NCBI GenBank assembly: GCA_028285005.1
Contig: JANQQP010000002.1
Coordinates: 1-49,159, forward strand
Length of the DNA stretch: 49,159 nucleotides
Direction of reading: 5' to 3'
Source of the DNA: Dehalococcoidia bacterium
GTDB lineage: Bacteria; Chloroflexota; Dehalococcoidia; Lucifugimonadales; Lucifugimonadaceae
Shown: positions 1 through 8,072 of the stretch, piece by piece
How positions within the stretch are numbered: the first letter of the stretch is position 1
Layout of the letters: every line of letters starts with the position of its first letter
Program-made: the position numbers and the translations under genes
Notes under the pieces: generated by a model
Database searches by the model: none
Seen by the model: only the letters and a program-made list of their open reading frames with translations
Told to the model about the DNA's origin: nothing

Positions 1-150
1 TCCTGACAGGGAGGGAGTTAGAGGGTGGGTTGATGTCTGGGCTTTGCCCAGACCGGGCGCGGCAAGCAGCGCCCCTACCGGATCTGCGGCTGCCAGTCAG
101 GAGGATGACCCTCACCCTAACCCTCTCCCAAGCTGGGAGAGGGGATTAAG
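1..150. repeat. Repeat A copy 1, hairpin-rich interspersed repeat
   Basis: The window opens inside a repeat that recurs at 36822, 37090, 41380 and 49044. It contains two perfect hairpins: 35-42 with 46-53 (8 bp, loop ttt), and 121-130 with 134-143 (10 bp, loop agc). Positions 2-110 match 49051-49159 at 105 of 109 bases. It lies downstream of the glyoxalase-like gene and holds no gene. Confidence 0.85.
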
Positions 151-173
151 CCTTGCTCGGGATGGCACTCCCC

Positions 174-530
174 TCAACCGTGCTTCTCGGATACGCAGAA
201 CTCGTTGCCCTCGGGGTCCTGCATCACCGTCCACTTGAATCCGTCATCCATCTCGTGAGTCGCAACCTGCGACGCGCCGAGACCAACCAGCCGCGCAACC
301 TCCGCCTCGCGGTCGCCTTCAACCTCGTAGTCGACATGGCAGCGGTTCTTCGCCGTCTTGCCCTCCGGCACCTTGATGAAGAAAAAGTGCCCGATCGAGT
401 CGTCAGTCTTCAACTGCGCGAAATATTCGTTTGCAAACGCGACAGGAAAGCCGGTCGCGTCCGACCAGAATTTCGCCAGCGAGCCCGTGTCACCGGCGTC
501 TAGCACGATTCCGCCCACTTTCAACGTCAT
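174..530 (-). CDS. Glyoxalase-like (VOC superfamily) protein
   Basis: 118 residues. The fold-typical pattern is visible: an N-terminal strand-helix with FWSDATGFPV (about 21-30), a central HVDYEVEG strand (about 65-72), a helix ending in LVGLGA, and the C-terminal DPEGNEFCV signature (105-113) found in small glyoxalase/bleomycin-resistance-like domains. Such proteins bind a metal or a small ligand; the substrate cannot be read from sequence. The ATG at 528-530 overlaps the TGA stop of the upstream formamidase-like gene (527-529), so translation is probably coupled and the two may act in one pathway. An in-frame extension upstream to 761 exists but lies inside the formamidase gene and is rejected. 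It is a single-domain version and probably dimerises. Family assignment is secure; function is unknown. Confidence 0.85.
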   Translation of the reverse strand: MTLKVGGIVLDAGDTGSLAKFWSDATGFPVAFANEYFAQLKTDDSIGHFFFIKVPEGKTAKNRCHVDYEVEGDREAEVARLVGLGASQVATHEMDDGFKWTVMQDPEGNEFCVSEKHG

Positions 531-1453
531 ACCAGGAACTCCTTGTTCACCTTGCAAACGTAGCTGTAACTCGGGTTCACGAACTGCGTCACCCTGGCCT
601 CCAGCACCTGCGCTAGGAAGATGTACGCCTCGCCCTGCGACATTCCGTAGTCCGCCTCCAGCCAGAGAATCATCTCGGAAAGCGCGATGCGGAACGCGTC
701 CTCGGCAGGCTTGCCCTGGCCCGTCGTCATGATGTGCGTCTCGTTCTCGATGCGCGGCCACGTCATCTCATCCGGCTTCGGTCCAAGCTCGGCCATCAGC
801 TTCACGACGCCGCCAGTCTCGATGCCGCCACCGCCGCAGATTTCGCCGTCGCCCTGGCGAGCATGCATATCGCCGACGTGCAGCAAAGCTCCGGGCACAT
901 TCACAACGATCGACACCTTCGCGCCCGTCGTTACTTCCTGAATATCGAAGTTCCCGCCCCATTCGCCCGCCCAGCCGTTGTGCCTAGCCTCGTCCTTTGC
1001 AGGGGCCACGCCGATCACGCCCATCATCGGCGCAGTGGGGATCGAAAGTCGGTCGTTCCAGAGGATCTTGTCGTCCTCAATGCGCACAACTCGGAACTGT
1101 GGACCGATGTTGCTTGGGCCGAGGTATCCCGGCATCGCTCCGGTGCTTCCGGCGTAGCGCGTCCAGCCGACCGGATGCACATCGATAGTGTCGACATGGA
1201 CCGTCACAATCTGCCCCGGCTCCGCGCCCTCGACGACGATCGCCCCGCTCGCAGCGTTGCCTCGGTCGGTTGGCTGGCTGTCTGACCGGTACTGGTTGTA
1301 GAGATCACGGATATCGTCCGGCACCAGCGCGGCGTCGGGCCCACGGTTCATCTGCGTAGCGACCTCGAACCACTCGCCCGGCTTCACTGTCATCGTCGGT
1401 GGGTTGGCGCCGGAATGCGTGTAGTAAAGGACATCCTTGGTGGCTCGCTGCAT
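527..1453 (-). CDS. Acetamidase/formamidase family protein
   Basis: 308 residues, normal for the FmdA_AmdA family, which hydrolyses formamide or short amides to ammonia and the acid in the cytoplasm. Family-typical segments are seen: the VEGAEPGQIVTVHVDTIDV strand pair (about 74-92), and HVGDMHARQGDGEICG (about 192-207), the most conserved block, carrying His and Asp residues expected at the metal site. The ATG at 1451-1453 is preceded by a weak purine stretch (gagagatgagcc). It is the first gene of a two-gene unit with the VOC protein and is divergent from the flavoenzyme at 1611. The 157-base gap between them should hold both promoters, but no clear boxes were seen. Specificity (formamide, acetamide or another amide) is not readable. 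Confidence 0.9.
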   Translation of the reverse strand: MQRATKDVLYYTHSGANPPTMTVKPGEWFEVATQMNRGPDAALVPDDIRDLYNQYRSDSQPTDRGNAASGAIVVEGAEPGQIVTVHVDTIDVHPVGWTRYAGSTGAMPGYLGPSNIGPQFRVVRIEDDKILWNDRLSIPTAPMMGVIGVAPAKDEARHNGWAGEWGGNFDIQEVTTGAKVSIVVNVPGALLHVGDMHARQGDGEICGGGGIETGGVVKLMAELGPKPDEMTWPRIENETHIMTTGQGKPAEDAFRIALSEMILWLEADYGMSQGEAYIFLAQVLEARVTQFVNPSYSYVCKVNKEFLV

Positions 1454-1610
1454 GGCTCATCTCTCAGGTAGTGGTCAAACGGACAGCAGGTTCGGGTCGC
1501 CGGAGTGTACGGCGACTGAGCCAACGCGGCAAAGTGCTGTGTCGAAGTGCGTCCCGGCGTAGCGGTCACTACCAGCCGACGGTATGCTCGCTCGCACAAG
1601 TCACTCGCCA

Positions 1611-2804
1611 ATGGAGATCAGGTTGAAGCGCTATAAGTTTCTTGTTGTCGGCCGCGGAATAATGGGCAGCGCCGCGGCGATGCACCTCGCCGAAGTCAGC
1701 GATGGCGTCGCCATGCTTGGACCGACCGAACTGATGGCCGATGGCTCCGGCCCTGTGCCGAAAGCGAGTCATTACGACGCTGGTCGAGTCACTCGTATCG
1801 CTGACCCAGACCCGTTCTGGAGCGGTGTCGCGAAACGTTCGATCGATCGCTACCGCGCCCTCGAAGACGCCACCAGCGAAAAGTTCTTCAACGAGGCCGG
1901 CTTCATGTGGGCCGACTGCGATCAGCGGCGCGCAGACGCAACATTCGACATGACTCAGCGTGCTGGCGGCGAAGTCTCAAGACCCGATAGCGCCGAGCTG
2001 GCCAGCCGCTTTCCTTACTTCCATTTCGAGTCCGGCGTTAGCGTTCTCTACCAGCGGGGCGACGGTGGCACCATCAACCCGCGAGGCTACGTCTCGGCGA
2101 TGACGAAACGTGCGGTGCAGCTTGGAGCGGAGGTGATCGAAGGTTACGCCCAGAACATCGCAGTACGATCGGATGGCGTCACCGTTCGGCTGGCTGATGG
2201 CGAAGAGGTCAGCGCGGACCGCGTCATGATCGCAACCGGCGCCTATGCTGCATTCGACCAGCTATCGCCGGTTAAAGTCCCGCTCAAGACCAACAAGCAC
2301 ACAGTGGTTCTGATCGAGGTCCCTCAGGAAGTGGCCGAAGGCGAGCTGCACGACATGCCAAGCCTGATGAGCCAGCCTCCGGGCGATCGCATCGGCACCT
2401 ACACCTTGTCGCCGCTCCGTTACCCCGACGGCAAGTTCTACCTGAAGATCGGCATCGAAGGTTCCCGTCCTGCGGCCAACGATCTCGACGCGCTCAACGC
2501 CTGGTTTCGCACGGGCGACGATCCAACTCTCAACCAACAACTGATCGACGAGCTTCGCAAGCTCATGCCTTCGCTTGATGTCTCAAGCTGGAAGTGGCTG
2601 GCTTGCGTCACAACTGACACTCCCGATCGCAGGCCAGTGATCGGCCTGATCGAAGACGGCAAGATATGCCTGCAGCTCGGCGGTAACGGCTACTCCGCCA
2701 AGTCCGGCGACGCCATCGGAGAGCTCGGCGCATCACTGATGCTCGGCAGCGAATGGCCCGGTCCTATCCCGGCCGCGGAGCTAGCGCCAGACCGGTTCAG
2801 CTAG
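1611..2804 (+). CDS. FAD-dependent oxidoreductase, DAO family (sarcosine-oxidase-like)
   Basis: 397 residues from the ATG at 1611; an in-frame ATG at 1584 would add nine residues of no family character. The N-terminus has the FAD-binding beta-alpha-beta motif VVGRGIMGSAAAMHLAE (G-x-G-x-x-G). The C-terminus has CVTTDTPDRRPVIG followed by LQLGGNGYSAKSG, matching the monomeric sarcosine oxidase / N-methyltryptophan oxidase group, where the Cys in this place can hold flavin covalently. The expected reaction is oxidative removal of an N-methyl or amino group, giving hydrogen peroxide. The middle (HTVVLIEVPQE) fits the substrate-binding domain. It stands between a divergent amidase and a sulfatase, which suggests scavenging of organic nitrogen and sulfur compounds. 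The substrate is unknown. Confidence 0.85.
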   Translation: MEIRLKRYKFLVVGRGIMGSAAAMHLAEVSDGVAMLGPTELMADGSGPVPKASHYDAGRVTRIADPDPFWSGVAKRSIDRYRALEDATSEKFFNEAGFMWADCDQRRADATFDMTQRAGGEVSRPDSAELASRFPYFHFESGVSVLYQRGDGGTINPRGYVSAMTKRAVQLGAEVIEGYAQNIAVRSDGVTVRLADGEEVSADRVMIATGAYAAFDQLSPVKVPLKTNKHTVVLIEVPQEVAEGELHDMPSLMSQPPGDRIGTYTLSPLRYPDGKFYLKIGIEGSRPAANDLDALNAWFRTGDDPTLNQQLIDELRKLMPSLDVSSWKWLACVTTDTPDRRPVIGLIEDGKICLQLGGNGYSAKSGDAIGELGASLMLGSEWPGPIPAAELAPDRFS

Positions 2805-2906
2805 GACGCCGCCCGCCCAACAGCACCGCCCGCTTGATTTCGCGGGCAGCACCATGCACTCTGTGTCGGCGTTTCGTCACACACAGCGTTGACCACGGAA
2901 GCAAAC

Positions 2907-4214
2907 ATGCCAGACAACTCCAAGCGGCCCAACATCCTGCTCATCATGTCGGACGACCTCGGCTACGAAGCCATCGCCTGCAACGGCGGCACCTCGTACG
3001 CCACACCGCGCCTGGACCGGCTCGCCGAAAGCGGCATGCGCTTCGAAAACGCCCACGTCATGCCGCTCTGCACGCCAACCCGCGTCTCGCTCATGACCGG
3101 CAAGTACAACTTCCGCAACTACATCGGCTTCGGCCTCATCGCCCCTGACGAAGTTACCTTCGGCCACCTCTTCTCAGACGCCGGTTACAAGACCTGCATC
3201 TCCGGCAAGTGGCAGCTCTACTCCTACAACCCGCCAGACGAAATGCCTGAGATGCGGAACAGGGGACAAAAGATCGAGGACGCTGGATTCGACGAGTTCT
3301 GCGTGTGGCACGCGCACCAGACCGAGGAGAAAGGCTCCCGTTACAAGGACCCGATCATCTACGAGAACGGCGAGTATCTCGATGACACAGACGGCAAGTA
3401 CGGCGACGACATCTTTGCCGACTACATCATGGACTTCACTGAGCGCAACCAGGATGATCCGTGGTTCGTCTACTGGCCAATGGCGCTGACGCACAGGCCG
3501 TTGGAGCCAACGCCGGACTCGCCCGAATATGCCGACTTCGAGCCACCATCAAACCAGACGCTCGGCGGCCGCACTTGGGACGAGCTAGAGAACTGGCCGG
3601 ACGACGAGAGGTTCTACAAGGACATGGTGGAGTACCACGACAAGCTGATCGGCAGAGTGGTCGACCACCTTGAAAAGACTGGCCAGCGAGAGAACACGCT
3701 GATCATCTACCTCGGTGACAATGGTTCGCCGGCCGAGGTCTGCTCAATCGTTCACAACCACACCGAGGTCTGCGGCGGCAAGGGCCTGACGAAGGACCGC
3801 GGTACGCATGTCCCGCTGATCTGCAACTGGCCCGGGACGGTCCAGCCGTCGGTGGTGCAGACCGACCTGATCGACAACTGCGACCACCTACCGACGATCC
3901 TAGATGCGGCCGGAATCCAGGTTCCTGAAGGCTACGTGATCGATGGCCGTTCGTTCCTGCCACAGCTGAAGGGCGAAGAGGGCAACCCGCACGACTGGCT
4001 GTTCTTCCACTTCGAGCCGATGAGCGGCCGAAATGTCAGGCCCGCTGCACGCTTCCTCCGCGACCACCGCTGGAAGCTCTATGAAGACGGCCGGATTTTC
4101 GACCTCTCGGCCGACCCAGACGAGGACGAAGCGATCTTCGAAGAGCAGGACTCAGACGACTCACGCGAAGCACGAGGCAGGCTGGAACCAATCTTCAGCC
4201 AGATGGTCCGGTAG
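2907..4214 (+). CDS. Sulfatase (type I, formylglycine-dependent)
   Basis: 435 residues from the ATG at 2907, which has a ggaag ribosome site 6 bases upstream; a TTG at 2889 is a weaker alternative. The N-terminal metal motif is NILLIMSDDLGY (Asp16, Asp17). The sulfatase signature is LCTPTRVSLMTGKY, with Cys55 in C-x-P-x-R as the residue converted to formylglycine. The second metal site is IYLGDNGSP, and a later HVPLICNWPG segment is also typical. It would hydrolyse sulfate esters. No signal peptide is seen, so it appears cytoplasmic, unlike many sulfatases that act on polysaccharide. No maturase (FGE or anSME) is in the window. The end of the gene is 11 bases from the convergent ABC ATPase gene. 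Family call is firm; substrate unknown. Confidence 0.93.
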   Translation: MPDNSKRPNILLIMSDDLGYEAIACNGGTSYATPRLDRLAESGMRFENAHVMPLCTPTRVSLMTGKYNFRNYIGFGLIAPDEVTFGHLFSDAGYKTCISGKWQLYSYNPPDEMPEMRNRGQKIEDAGFDEFCVWHAHQTEEKGSRYKDPIIYENGEYLDDTDGKYGDDIFADYIMDFTERNQDDPWFVYWPMALTHRPLEPTPDSPEYADFEPPSNQTLGGRTWDELENWPDDERFYKDMVEYHDKLIGRVVDHLEKTGQRENTLIIYLGDNGSPAEVCSIVHNHTEVCGGKGLTKDRGTHVPLICNWPGTVQPSVVQTDLIDNCDHLPTILDAAGIQVPEGYVIDGRSFLPQLKGEEGNPHDWLFFHFEPMSGRNVRPAARFLRDHRWKLYEDGRIFDLSADPDEDEAIFEEQDSDDSREARGRLEPIFSQMVR

Positions 4215-4225
4215 GGCAGGGCCGA

Positions 4226-5206
4226 CTACTCCTCCGCTCGGTCGAACACCCGCGCCAGGATCACTTCCAGGTCGCCGCCGGTGACGCGTGCGTCTGACAC
4301 AGTGCCTGCGGACGCCGCTTCGATCAGGCGTGACGCTGCGTCCTCACCGGTCAGCGGGACGGTGACCTGCTCAACCGAAACATCGCCCTCGGTCCCGCCG
4401 GCTTCACTCGCCACGTCCAGCACCAGGCTACGCTCAACGCCCGCGGTCGCGATCAACTGCTCGATCGTGCCGTCGTAGAGGATCTGACCGTGGTCGATCA
4501 GTATCGTGCGGTCGCACACACGCTCGATGTCGGTCACCTCGTGACTCGCCAGGATCACCGTGACATCTTCCTCTTCCACCAGCGTCCGGATCAGGTTCCG
4601 GATCCTCGCCTTCGCAATGATGTCCAGCCCCACGGTGGGCTCATCGAGAATCAGCAATTTCGGGCTGTGCAGCAGGCTCGCCATGATCTCGCCGCGGACC
4701 CGCTGGCCGAGGCTCAACTGGCGAGGAGCACGGCGAATCAACTCGCCAAGCTCAAGGATCTCGCTCAGCTGCTCCAGCCGCTGCCGATACTCGTCCTCAT
4801 CGACCGAATAGATCAGCTTGAGCACGTTCATCGAGTCCACAAGCGGCGCGTCCCACCACAGCTGCGACCTGTGCCCGAACACAACGCCGATGTCGCTCAC
4901 AACCTGCGACCTGTTCTGGCTCGGGTTCAACCCTCCGACAGCGACTTCACCGCTGGTCGGAACCAGCACACCGGTGATCAGCTTCAGAAGCGTCGACTTC
5001 CCTGCGCCGTTCAGGCCAACAAGGCCAACAGCTTCACCGCGGTCGATGCTAAACGAGATGTTGTCGATCGCCGTGACGGTCCGCATCTCCCGGCGGAACA
5101 GTCCGAGTCCAAATCGCCCTGTCGAAAGCCCATCGGTCTGGACTCTGTACTCACGCGTCAGGTCGTTCGCCCGGACCCACGTCTTGCTCGATTCCTCAGT
5201 CGTCAC
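4226..5206 (-). CDS. ABC exporter ATP-binding protein (ABC-2 type, COG4586-like)
   Basis: 326 residues. Walker A GLNGAGKST (about 64-72), signature LSLGQRVRGE (instead of LSGGQ), Walker B LLILDEPTVGLD and the H-loop ASHE are all visible. The roughly 70-residue C-terminal extension is typical of exporter ATPases of the viologen/daunorubicin group. The start chosen is GTG at 5204-5206, 9 bases after a strong ggagg; a TTG six bases upstream is possible. The start lies 2 bases after the stop of the permease gene, so the three genes 6831-5209-4226 form a tightly packed operon. It powers the two permeases that follow in this list. The variant signature LSLGQ is shared by this ABC subgroup. The transported compound is unknown. 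Confidence 0.92.
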   Translation of the reverse strand: MTTEESSKTWVRANDLTREYRVQTDGLSTGRFGLGLFRREMRTVTAIDNISFSIDRGEAVGLVGLNGAGKSTLLKLITGVLVPTSGEVAVGGLNPSQNRSQVVSDIGVVFGHRSQLWWDAPLVDSMNVLKLIYSVDEDEYRQRLEQLSEILELGELIRRAPRQLSLGQRVRGEIMASLLHSPKLLILDEPTVGLDIIAKARIRNLIRTLVEEEDVTVILASHEVTDIERVCDRTILIDHGQILYDGTIEQLIATAGVERSLVLDVASEAGGTEGDVSVEQVTVPLTGEDAASRLIEAASAGTVSDARVTGGDLEVILARVFDRAEE

Positions 5207-5208
5207 TG

Positions 5209-6015
5209 TCAAACGCCTCCCATTCCCTGGTAACTCCTGATCCCGCGACGCCAACTCCAGGCCCCGATCAGGAACGCCGCAAGTCCCGCGACAGGCGCCA
5301 GGTACAGAACCGGCTCGCCGAACAGCTCGTCAGATGCGACGCCGTAGACAAGGTGAGCCGGGTAAAACGCCATGAACGCCCACGGCAGCCCGATAGTGAC
5401 AAGCGTCTGCACGACCGTGGAATAAGCCGATGCGGGGAACAGGTTCATCTGCCACTGCGACCTCTCGGCTGCGTTGGTCGCCGAGCCCATACGAACGTTA
5501 TAGAAGGCTGACGAACCAATCACCATCACGATCGCCAGCTGGATCATCGTTCCCGAGACCATCACGATGAGCAGCCAGGGCACAAGCCACCACGTTAGGT
5601 CAGGTGGAGACAGCACGACGCCGTAGATGATCAACCCCACACCGGCGATGATCGGACCGAGACCTGCGATATCGAAGTCGGCGCCGGAAGCCTGTGCCAG
5701 GATGCCGCGAGGACGGACGAGATATCGGTCGACCCAGCCTTCTCGGACCTGGCCTTCCCATCGCACCACGCCCCGGAACACGCTGTAGATGAAGCCTGAC
5801 TGAATCCTCGTCAGGCCGAACATGAACATGATCTGACCGAGTTCCCAGCCTACGACGCCACCGAACCTGTCGATCAGCACGATGCCGCCGACCGCGGCGA
5901 GCAACGAGTGCAGCAGTAGGCCGATAACACCACCGATGAAGTTCACCCGGTACTGAATGGCCGACTTGAAGCCGATCTTGATGTATGCGAGCTGTAGGGC
6001 AATTGATCTCTTCAT
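5209..6015 (-). CDS. ABC-2 type permease, COG3694-like
   Basis: 268 residues with about six hydrophobic segments: near 25-47, 60-78, 115-135, 140-165, 200-222 and 235-252. The N-terminal pattern, a short basic head followed by KIGFKSAIQYRVNFIGG, and the QVREGWVDRYLVRPRG loop are typical of the second permease in COG4586/4587/3694 exporters, as is the YQGMGGV end. The ATG at 6013-6015 directly abuts the stop of the upstream permease gene (6016-6018), indicating translational coupling. With the other permease it should form the membrane channel of a heterodimeric exporter. Substrate unknown. Confidence 0.85.
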   Translation of the reverse strand: MKRSIALQLAYIKIGFKSAIQYRVNFIGGVIGLLLHSLLAAVGGIVLIDRFGGVVGWELGQIMFMFGLTRIQSGFIYSVFRGVVRWEGQVREGWVDRYLVRPRGILAQASGADFDIAGLGPIIAGVGLIIYGVVLSPPDLTWWLVPWLLIVMVSGTMIQLAIVMVIGSSAFYNVRMGSATNAAERSQWQMNLFPASAYSTVVQTLVTIGLPWAFMAFYPAHLVYGVASDELFGEPVLYLAPVAGLAAFLIGAWSWRRGIRSYQGMGGV

Positions 6016-6831
6016 CTAGCCACCCTGCACACTCAACTTCCGCATCCCCCGGTGAGCCAGCCACGCGCCCAGCGCCGACAACGCCACAACCCAGCCGAGC
6101 TGACGCAGCACCGCGAACCAGATGTCAGAACCCTCGATCTCGCCAACGTAGATCGCTAGCGGTGTGAAAGCTATGTCAGGAAAGGGCAGTGCACAGAAGC
6201 TTGTTTCGAGCCAGTCGGGGAAGAACCACAGCGGCACCAGTGCCCCTGTCAGGATCGGCCTGAAGCCGCGCATCGCCGACTCGATGCCGCCCACCTGAGT
6301 GAACCTGAACGCCAGCAGCAGAATCAGGAACACGATCGAGAAACTGATCACCACTCCGAGAAAGAGGCTCGGGATAAACAGCAATCCAGCAAGCACCGAC
6401 GCCGGCGCGAGGAAGTCCAGGAACAGTGCGCTCAGCAGAACTATCGGAATCCCAACCGCTACGAACTGCGCAAGCACCGTTCCGAAGTAGTCTCCAAACA
6501 GCGTCAACTGCCAGTTGATTGGCCGCAACACATCGAAGATCACGTCACCCGATCGAATGCGCCAGTCCGCCCAGAAAACCGTGTTCGTTTGCAGAACAGT
6601 TGTGGCGACTGAGCCGAGCACCGCGTAGGTGATCATCTGCTCGACCGTGACCTCGGAGTTGACCACGTTCGAGCTGTACAGCGCCTGCCAGAGGAATGCC
6701 AGCGCATAGGCGATCAGGAGCCCGAAAAGAACGTTCGAGATCATGTCCACACGTGCGGTGAGTGTGCGGCGGGCGTGCAGCCTGGAGATCGCCCAGGTTG
6801 CGCGAGTGAGGCGGTTAGTCGTGGTGATCAA
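6016..6831 (-). CDS. ABC-2 type permease, COG4587-like
   Basis: 271 residues, about six membrane segments. RSGDVIFDVLRPINWQL is the family-typical loop after the second helix (compare VDRYLVRPRG in the partner). The start used is TTG at 6829-6831 with an agg purine tract about 9 bases upstream; the next in-frame methionine (about residue 30) would remove the predicted cytoplasmic head. It is the first gene of the three-gene exporter operon. A 146-base gap containing a hairpin separates it from the sialidase-like gene upstream, so the exporter may have its own promoter there, although no clear boxes are seen. Confidence 0.83.
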   Translation of the reverse strand: MITTTNRLTRATWAISRLHARRTLTARVDMISNVLFGLLIAYALAFLWQALYSSNVVNSEVTVEQMITYAVLGSVATTVLQTNTVFWADWRIRSGDVIFDVLRPINWQLTLFGDYFGTVLAQFVAVGIPIVLLSALFLDFLAPASVLAGLLFIPSLFLGVVISFSIVFLILLLAFRFTQVGGIESAMRGFRPILTGALVPLWFFPDWLETSFCALPFPDIAFTPLAIYVGEIEGSDIWFAVLRQLGWVVALSALGAWLAHRGMRKLSVQGG

Positions 6832-6959
6832 CAGCGCTTACCTCACGACAGATGCCAGACAGCAAACGGCTCTCGCACCTGTATGCGAACGAAGGTGCAA
6901 CGGTCGCACTTTCCCGCCACACCGGCAATGGCAATAGCTTGTGATCGGGCTCGGCGAAC

Positions 6960-6978
6960 GAGCGATCGCAGATCGCTC
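6960..6978 (-). terminator. Hairpin at the end of the sialidase-like gene
   Basis: A perfect 8-bp inverted repeat, 6960-6967 with 6971-6978 and a 3-base loop, starts at the last base of the stop codon of the gene at 6978-8045. No T-run follows on the minus strand, so it could be a weak or Rho-dependent terminator, or an mRNA 3' stabiliser. Confidence 0.45.
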
Positions 6979-8045
6979 TACGGCTTGAACACTGTGGCAG
7001 CGATGTAGCGCTCACCGTCGGACGAATCGTTGAAGTAGTAGGAAGTGACCGCTTTGCCGTCAGCGCGGACCACAGTGCGCGGGTATCCGATGTCATGGTT
7101 GCCGCCGTCGTCCCGCAGCACACGCGGCGTAGACCAGGTCGCGCCGCCATCTTCCGAGACCGTGGCGCAGATGCTGAAAGGCGGCTTGCGTGATCCGTAG
7201 ACCAGCAACAGCCTGCCGTCTGCCAGCAGGTTCAGCGACGCCGGATTGCCGCCATCGCCGGTGTCGTCAACGGCCCGGCTCAGGTGATTCCACGACCGGC
7301 AGTCGTCTGAGCTCTTATACACGTCGATCCAGTTATTCCGGTGCTTCGAGCCCTGGCAGCGGACTGCAGTGATCACCGTTCCATCATCGAGCCGGACCGA
7401 AGCCGGCATGATCTCGTATCGCTCGGGCGACTCATTGATCCACGACAGAAACTCGAAGCTAGCCCCGCCGTCCTCCGTGCGGGCCGCAAACACCCGGCCC
7501 TCGTCGCCGTCGGGCTTCGTCGCCGTCAGCAGTAAAGTCGCCGACTGCGGTCCGTCGATCAGCCAGTCGGTCCGCGCCGCAATCCCTAGCTGCCCGAACA
7601 TAGGCAGCTCGAACGGTCCCTGCCACGTCTTGCATCTGTCTTCGGTGACGTAGAACCACGACCTCGTGCCAGCCCTGAGACCGGTCCGTCCACACATCGC
7701 GGCGAAGCCCGGCGAATCGAAGCGCAGGCCATCCGGCGACTTGAACTCCGGCAACCCGATGGACGCGTTGACGTCAGGGTCCTGGTGCTCGTAAGTTCCC
7801 AGTCCCACGGCTCCTTCAAGTGGCGCTTCCGTCACACTCCAAGTCTCACCGCCGTCAAGACTGCGTGCCTGCATAGTCGTCAACGGGCGGCTACGGTCGC
7901 GGGCATGAAACCCGCCCGCCGGATCGGGATAGCCGGCGGTGAACAGCAGCACGATCTCATCGTCCCACGCCCACATTCCGTAGTTCGCCGGCCAACCTGC
8001 GTAGCGCAAAGGATCGCGGAATACGGTGAAGTGCTCGGTGGTCAC
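6978..8045 (-). CDS. Sialidase-like beta-propeller protein (BNR/Asp-box repeats)
   Basis: 355 residues. Several Asp-box repeats (S-x-D-x-G-x-T-W) are visible: SLDGGETW (about 62-69), TEDRCKTW, TEDGGASF, SSDDCRSW and SEDGGATW. They are spaced as in six-bladed sialidase propellers. No signal peptide is present. GTG start at 8043-8045 has a strong aggag ribosome site with about 6 bases spacing. Catalytic residues of true sialidases cannot be confirmed; many proteins with this fold in environmental bacteria are annotated as exo-alpha-sialidase without proof. It starts 27 bases after the stop of the NatB-like permease, suggesting one transcript with the exporter. The pairing of a putative glycosidase with an exporter is not explained. 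Confidence 0.78.
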   Translation of the reverse strand: MTTEHFTVFRDPLRYAGWPANYGMWAWDDEIVLLFTAGYPDPAGGFHARDRSRPLTTMQARSLDGGETWSVTEAPLEGAVGLGTYEHQDPDVNASIGLPEFKSPDGLRFDSPGFAAMCGRTGLRAGTRSWFYVTEDRCKTWQGPFELPMFGQLGIAARTDWLIDGPQSATLLLTATKPDGDEGRVFAARTEDGGASFEFLSWINESPERYEIMPASVRLDDGTVITAVRCQGSKHRNNWIDVYKSSDDCRSWNHLSRAVDDTGDGGNPASLNLLADGRLLLVYGSRKPPFSICATVSEDGGATWSTPRVLRDDGGNHDIGYPRTVVRADGKAVTSYYFNDSSDGERYIAATVFKP

Positions 8046-8072
8046 GCTTTCTCCTATCGCCGAACCAACCGG

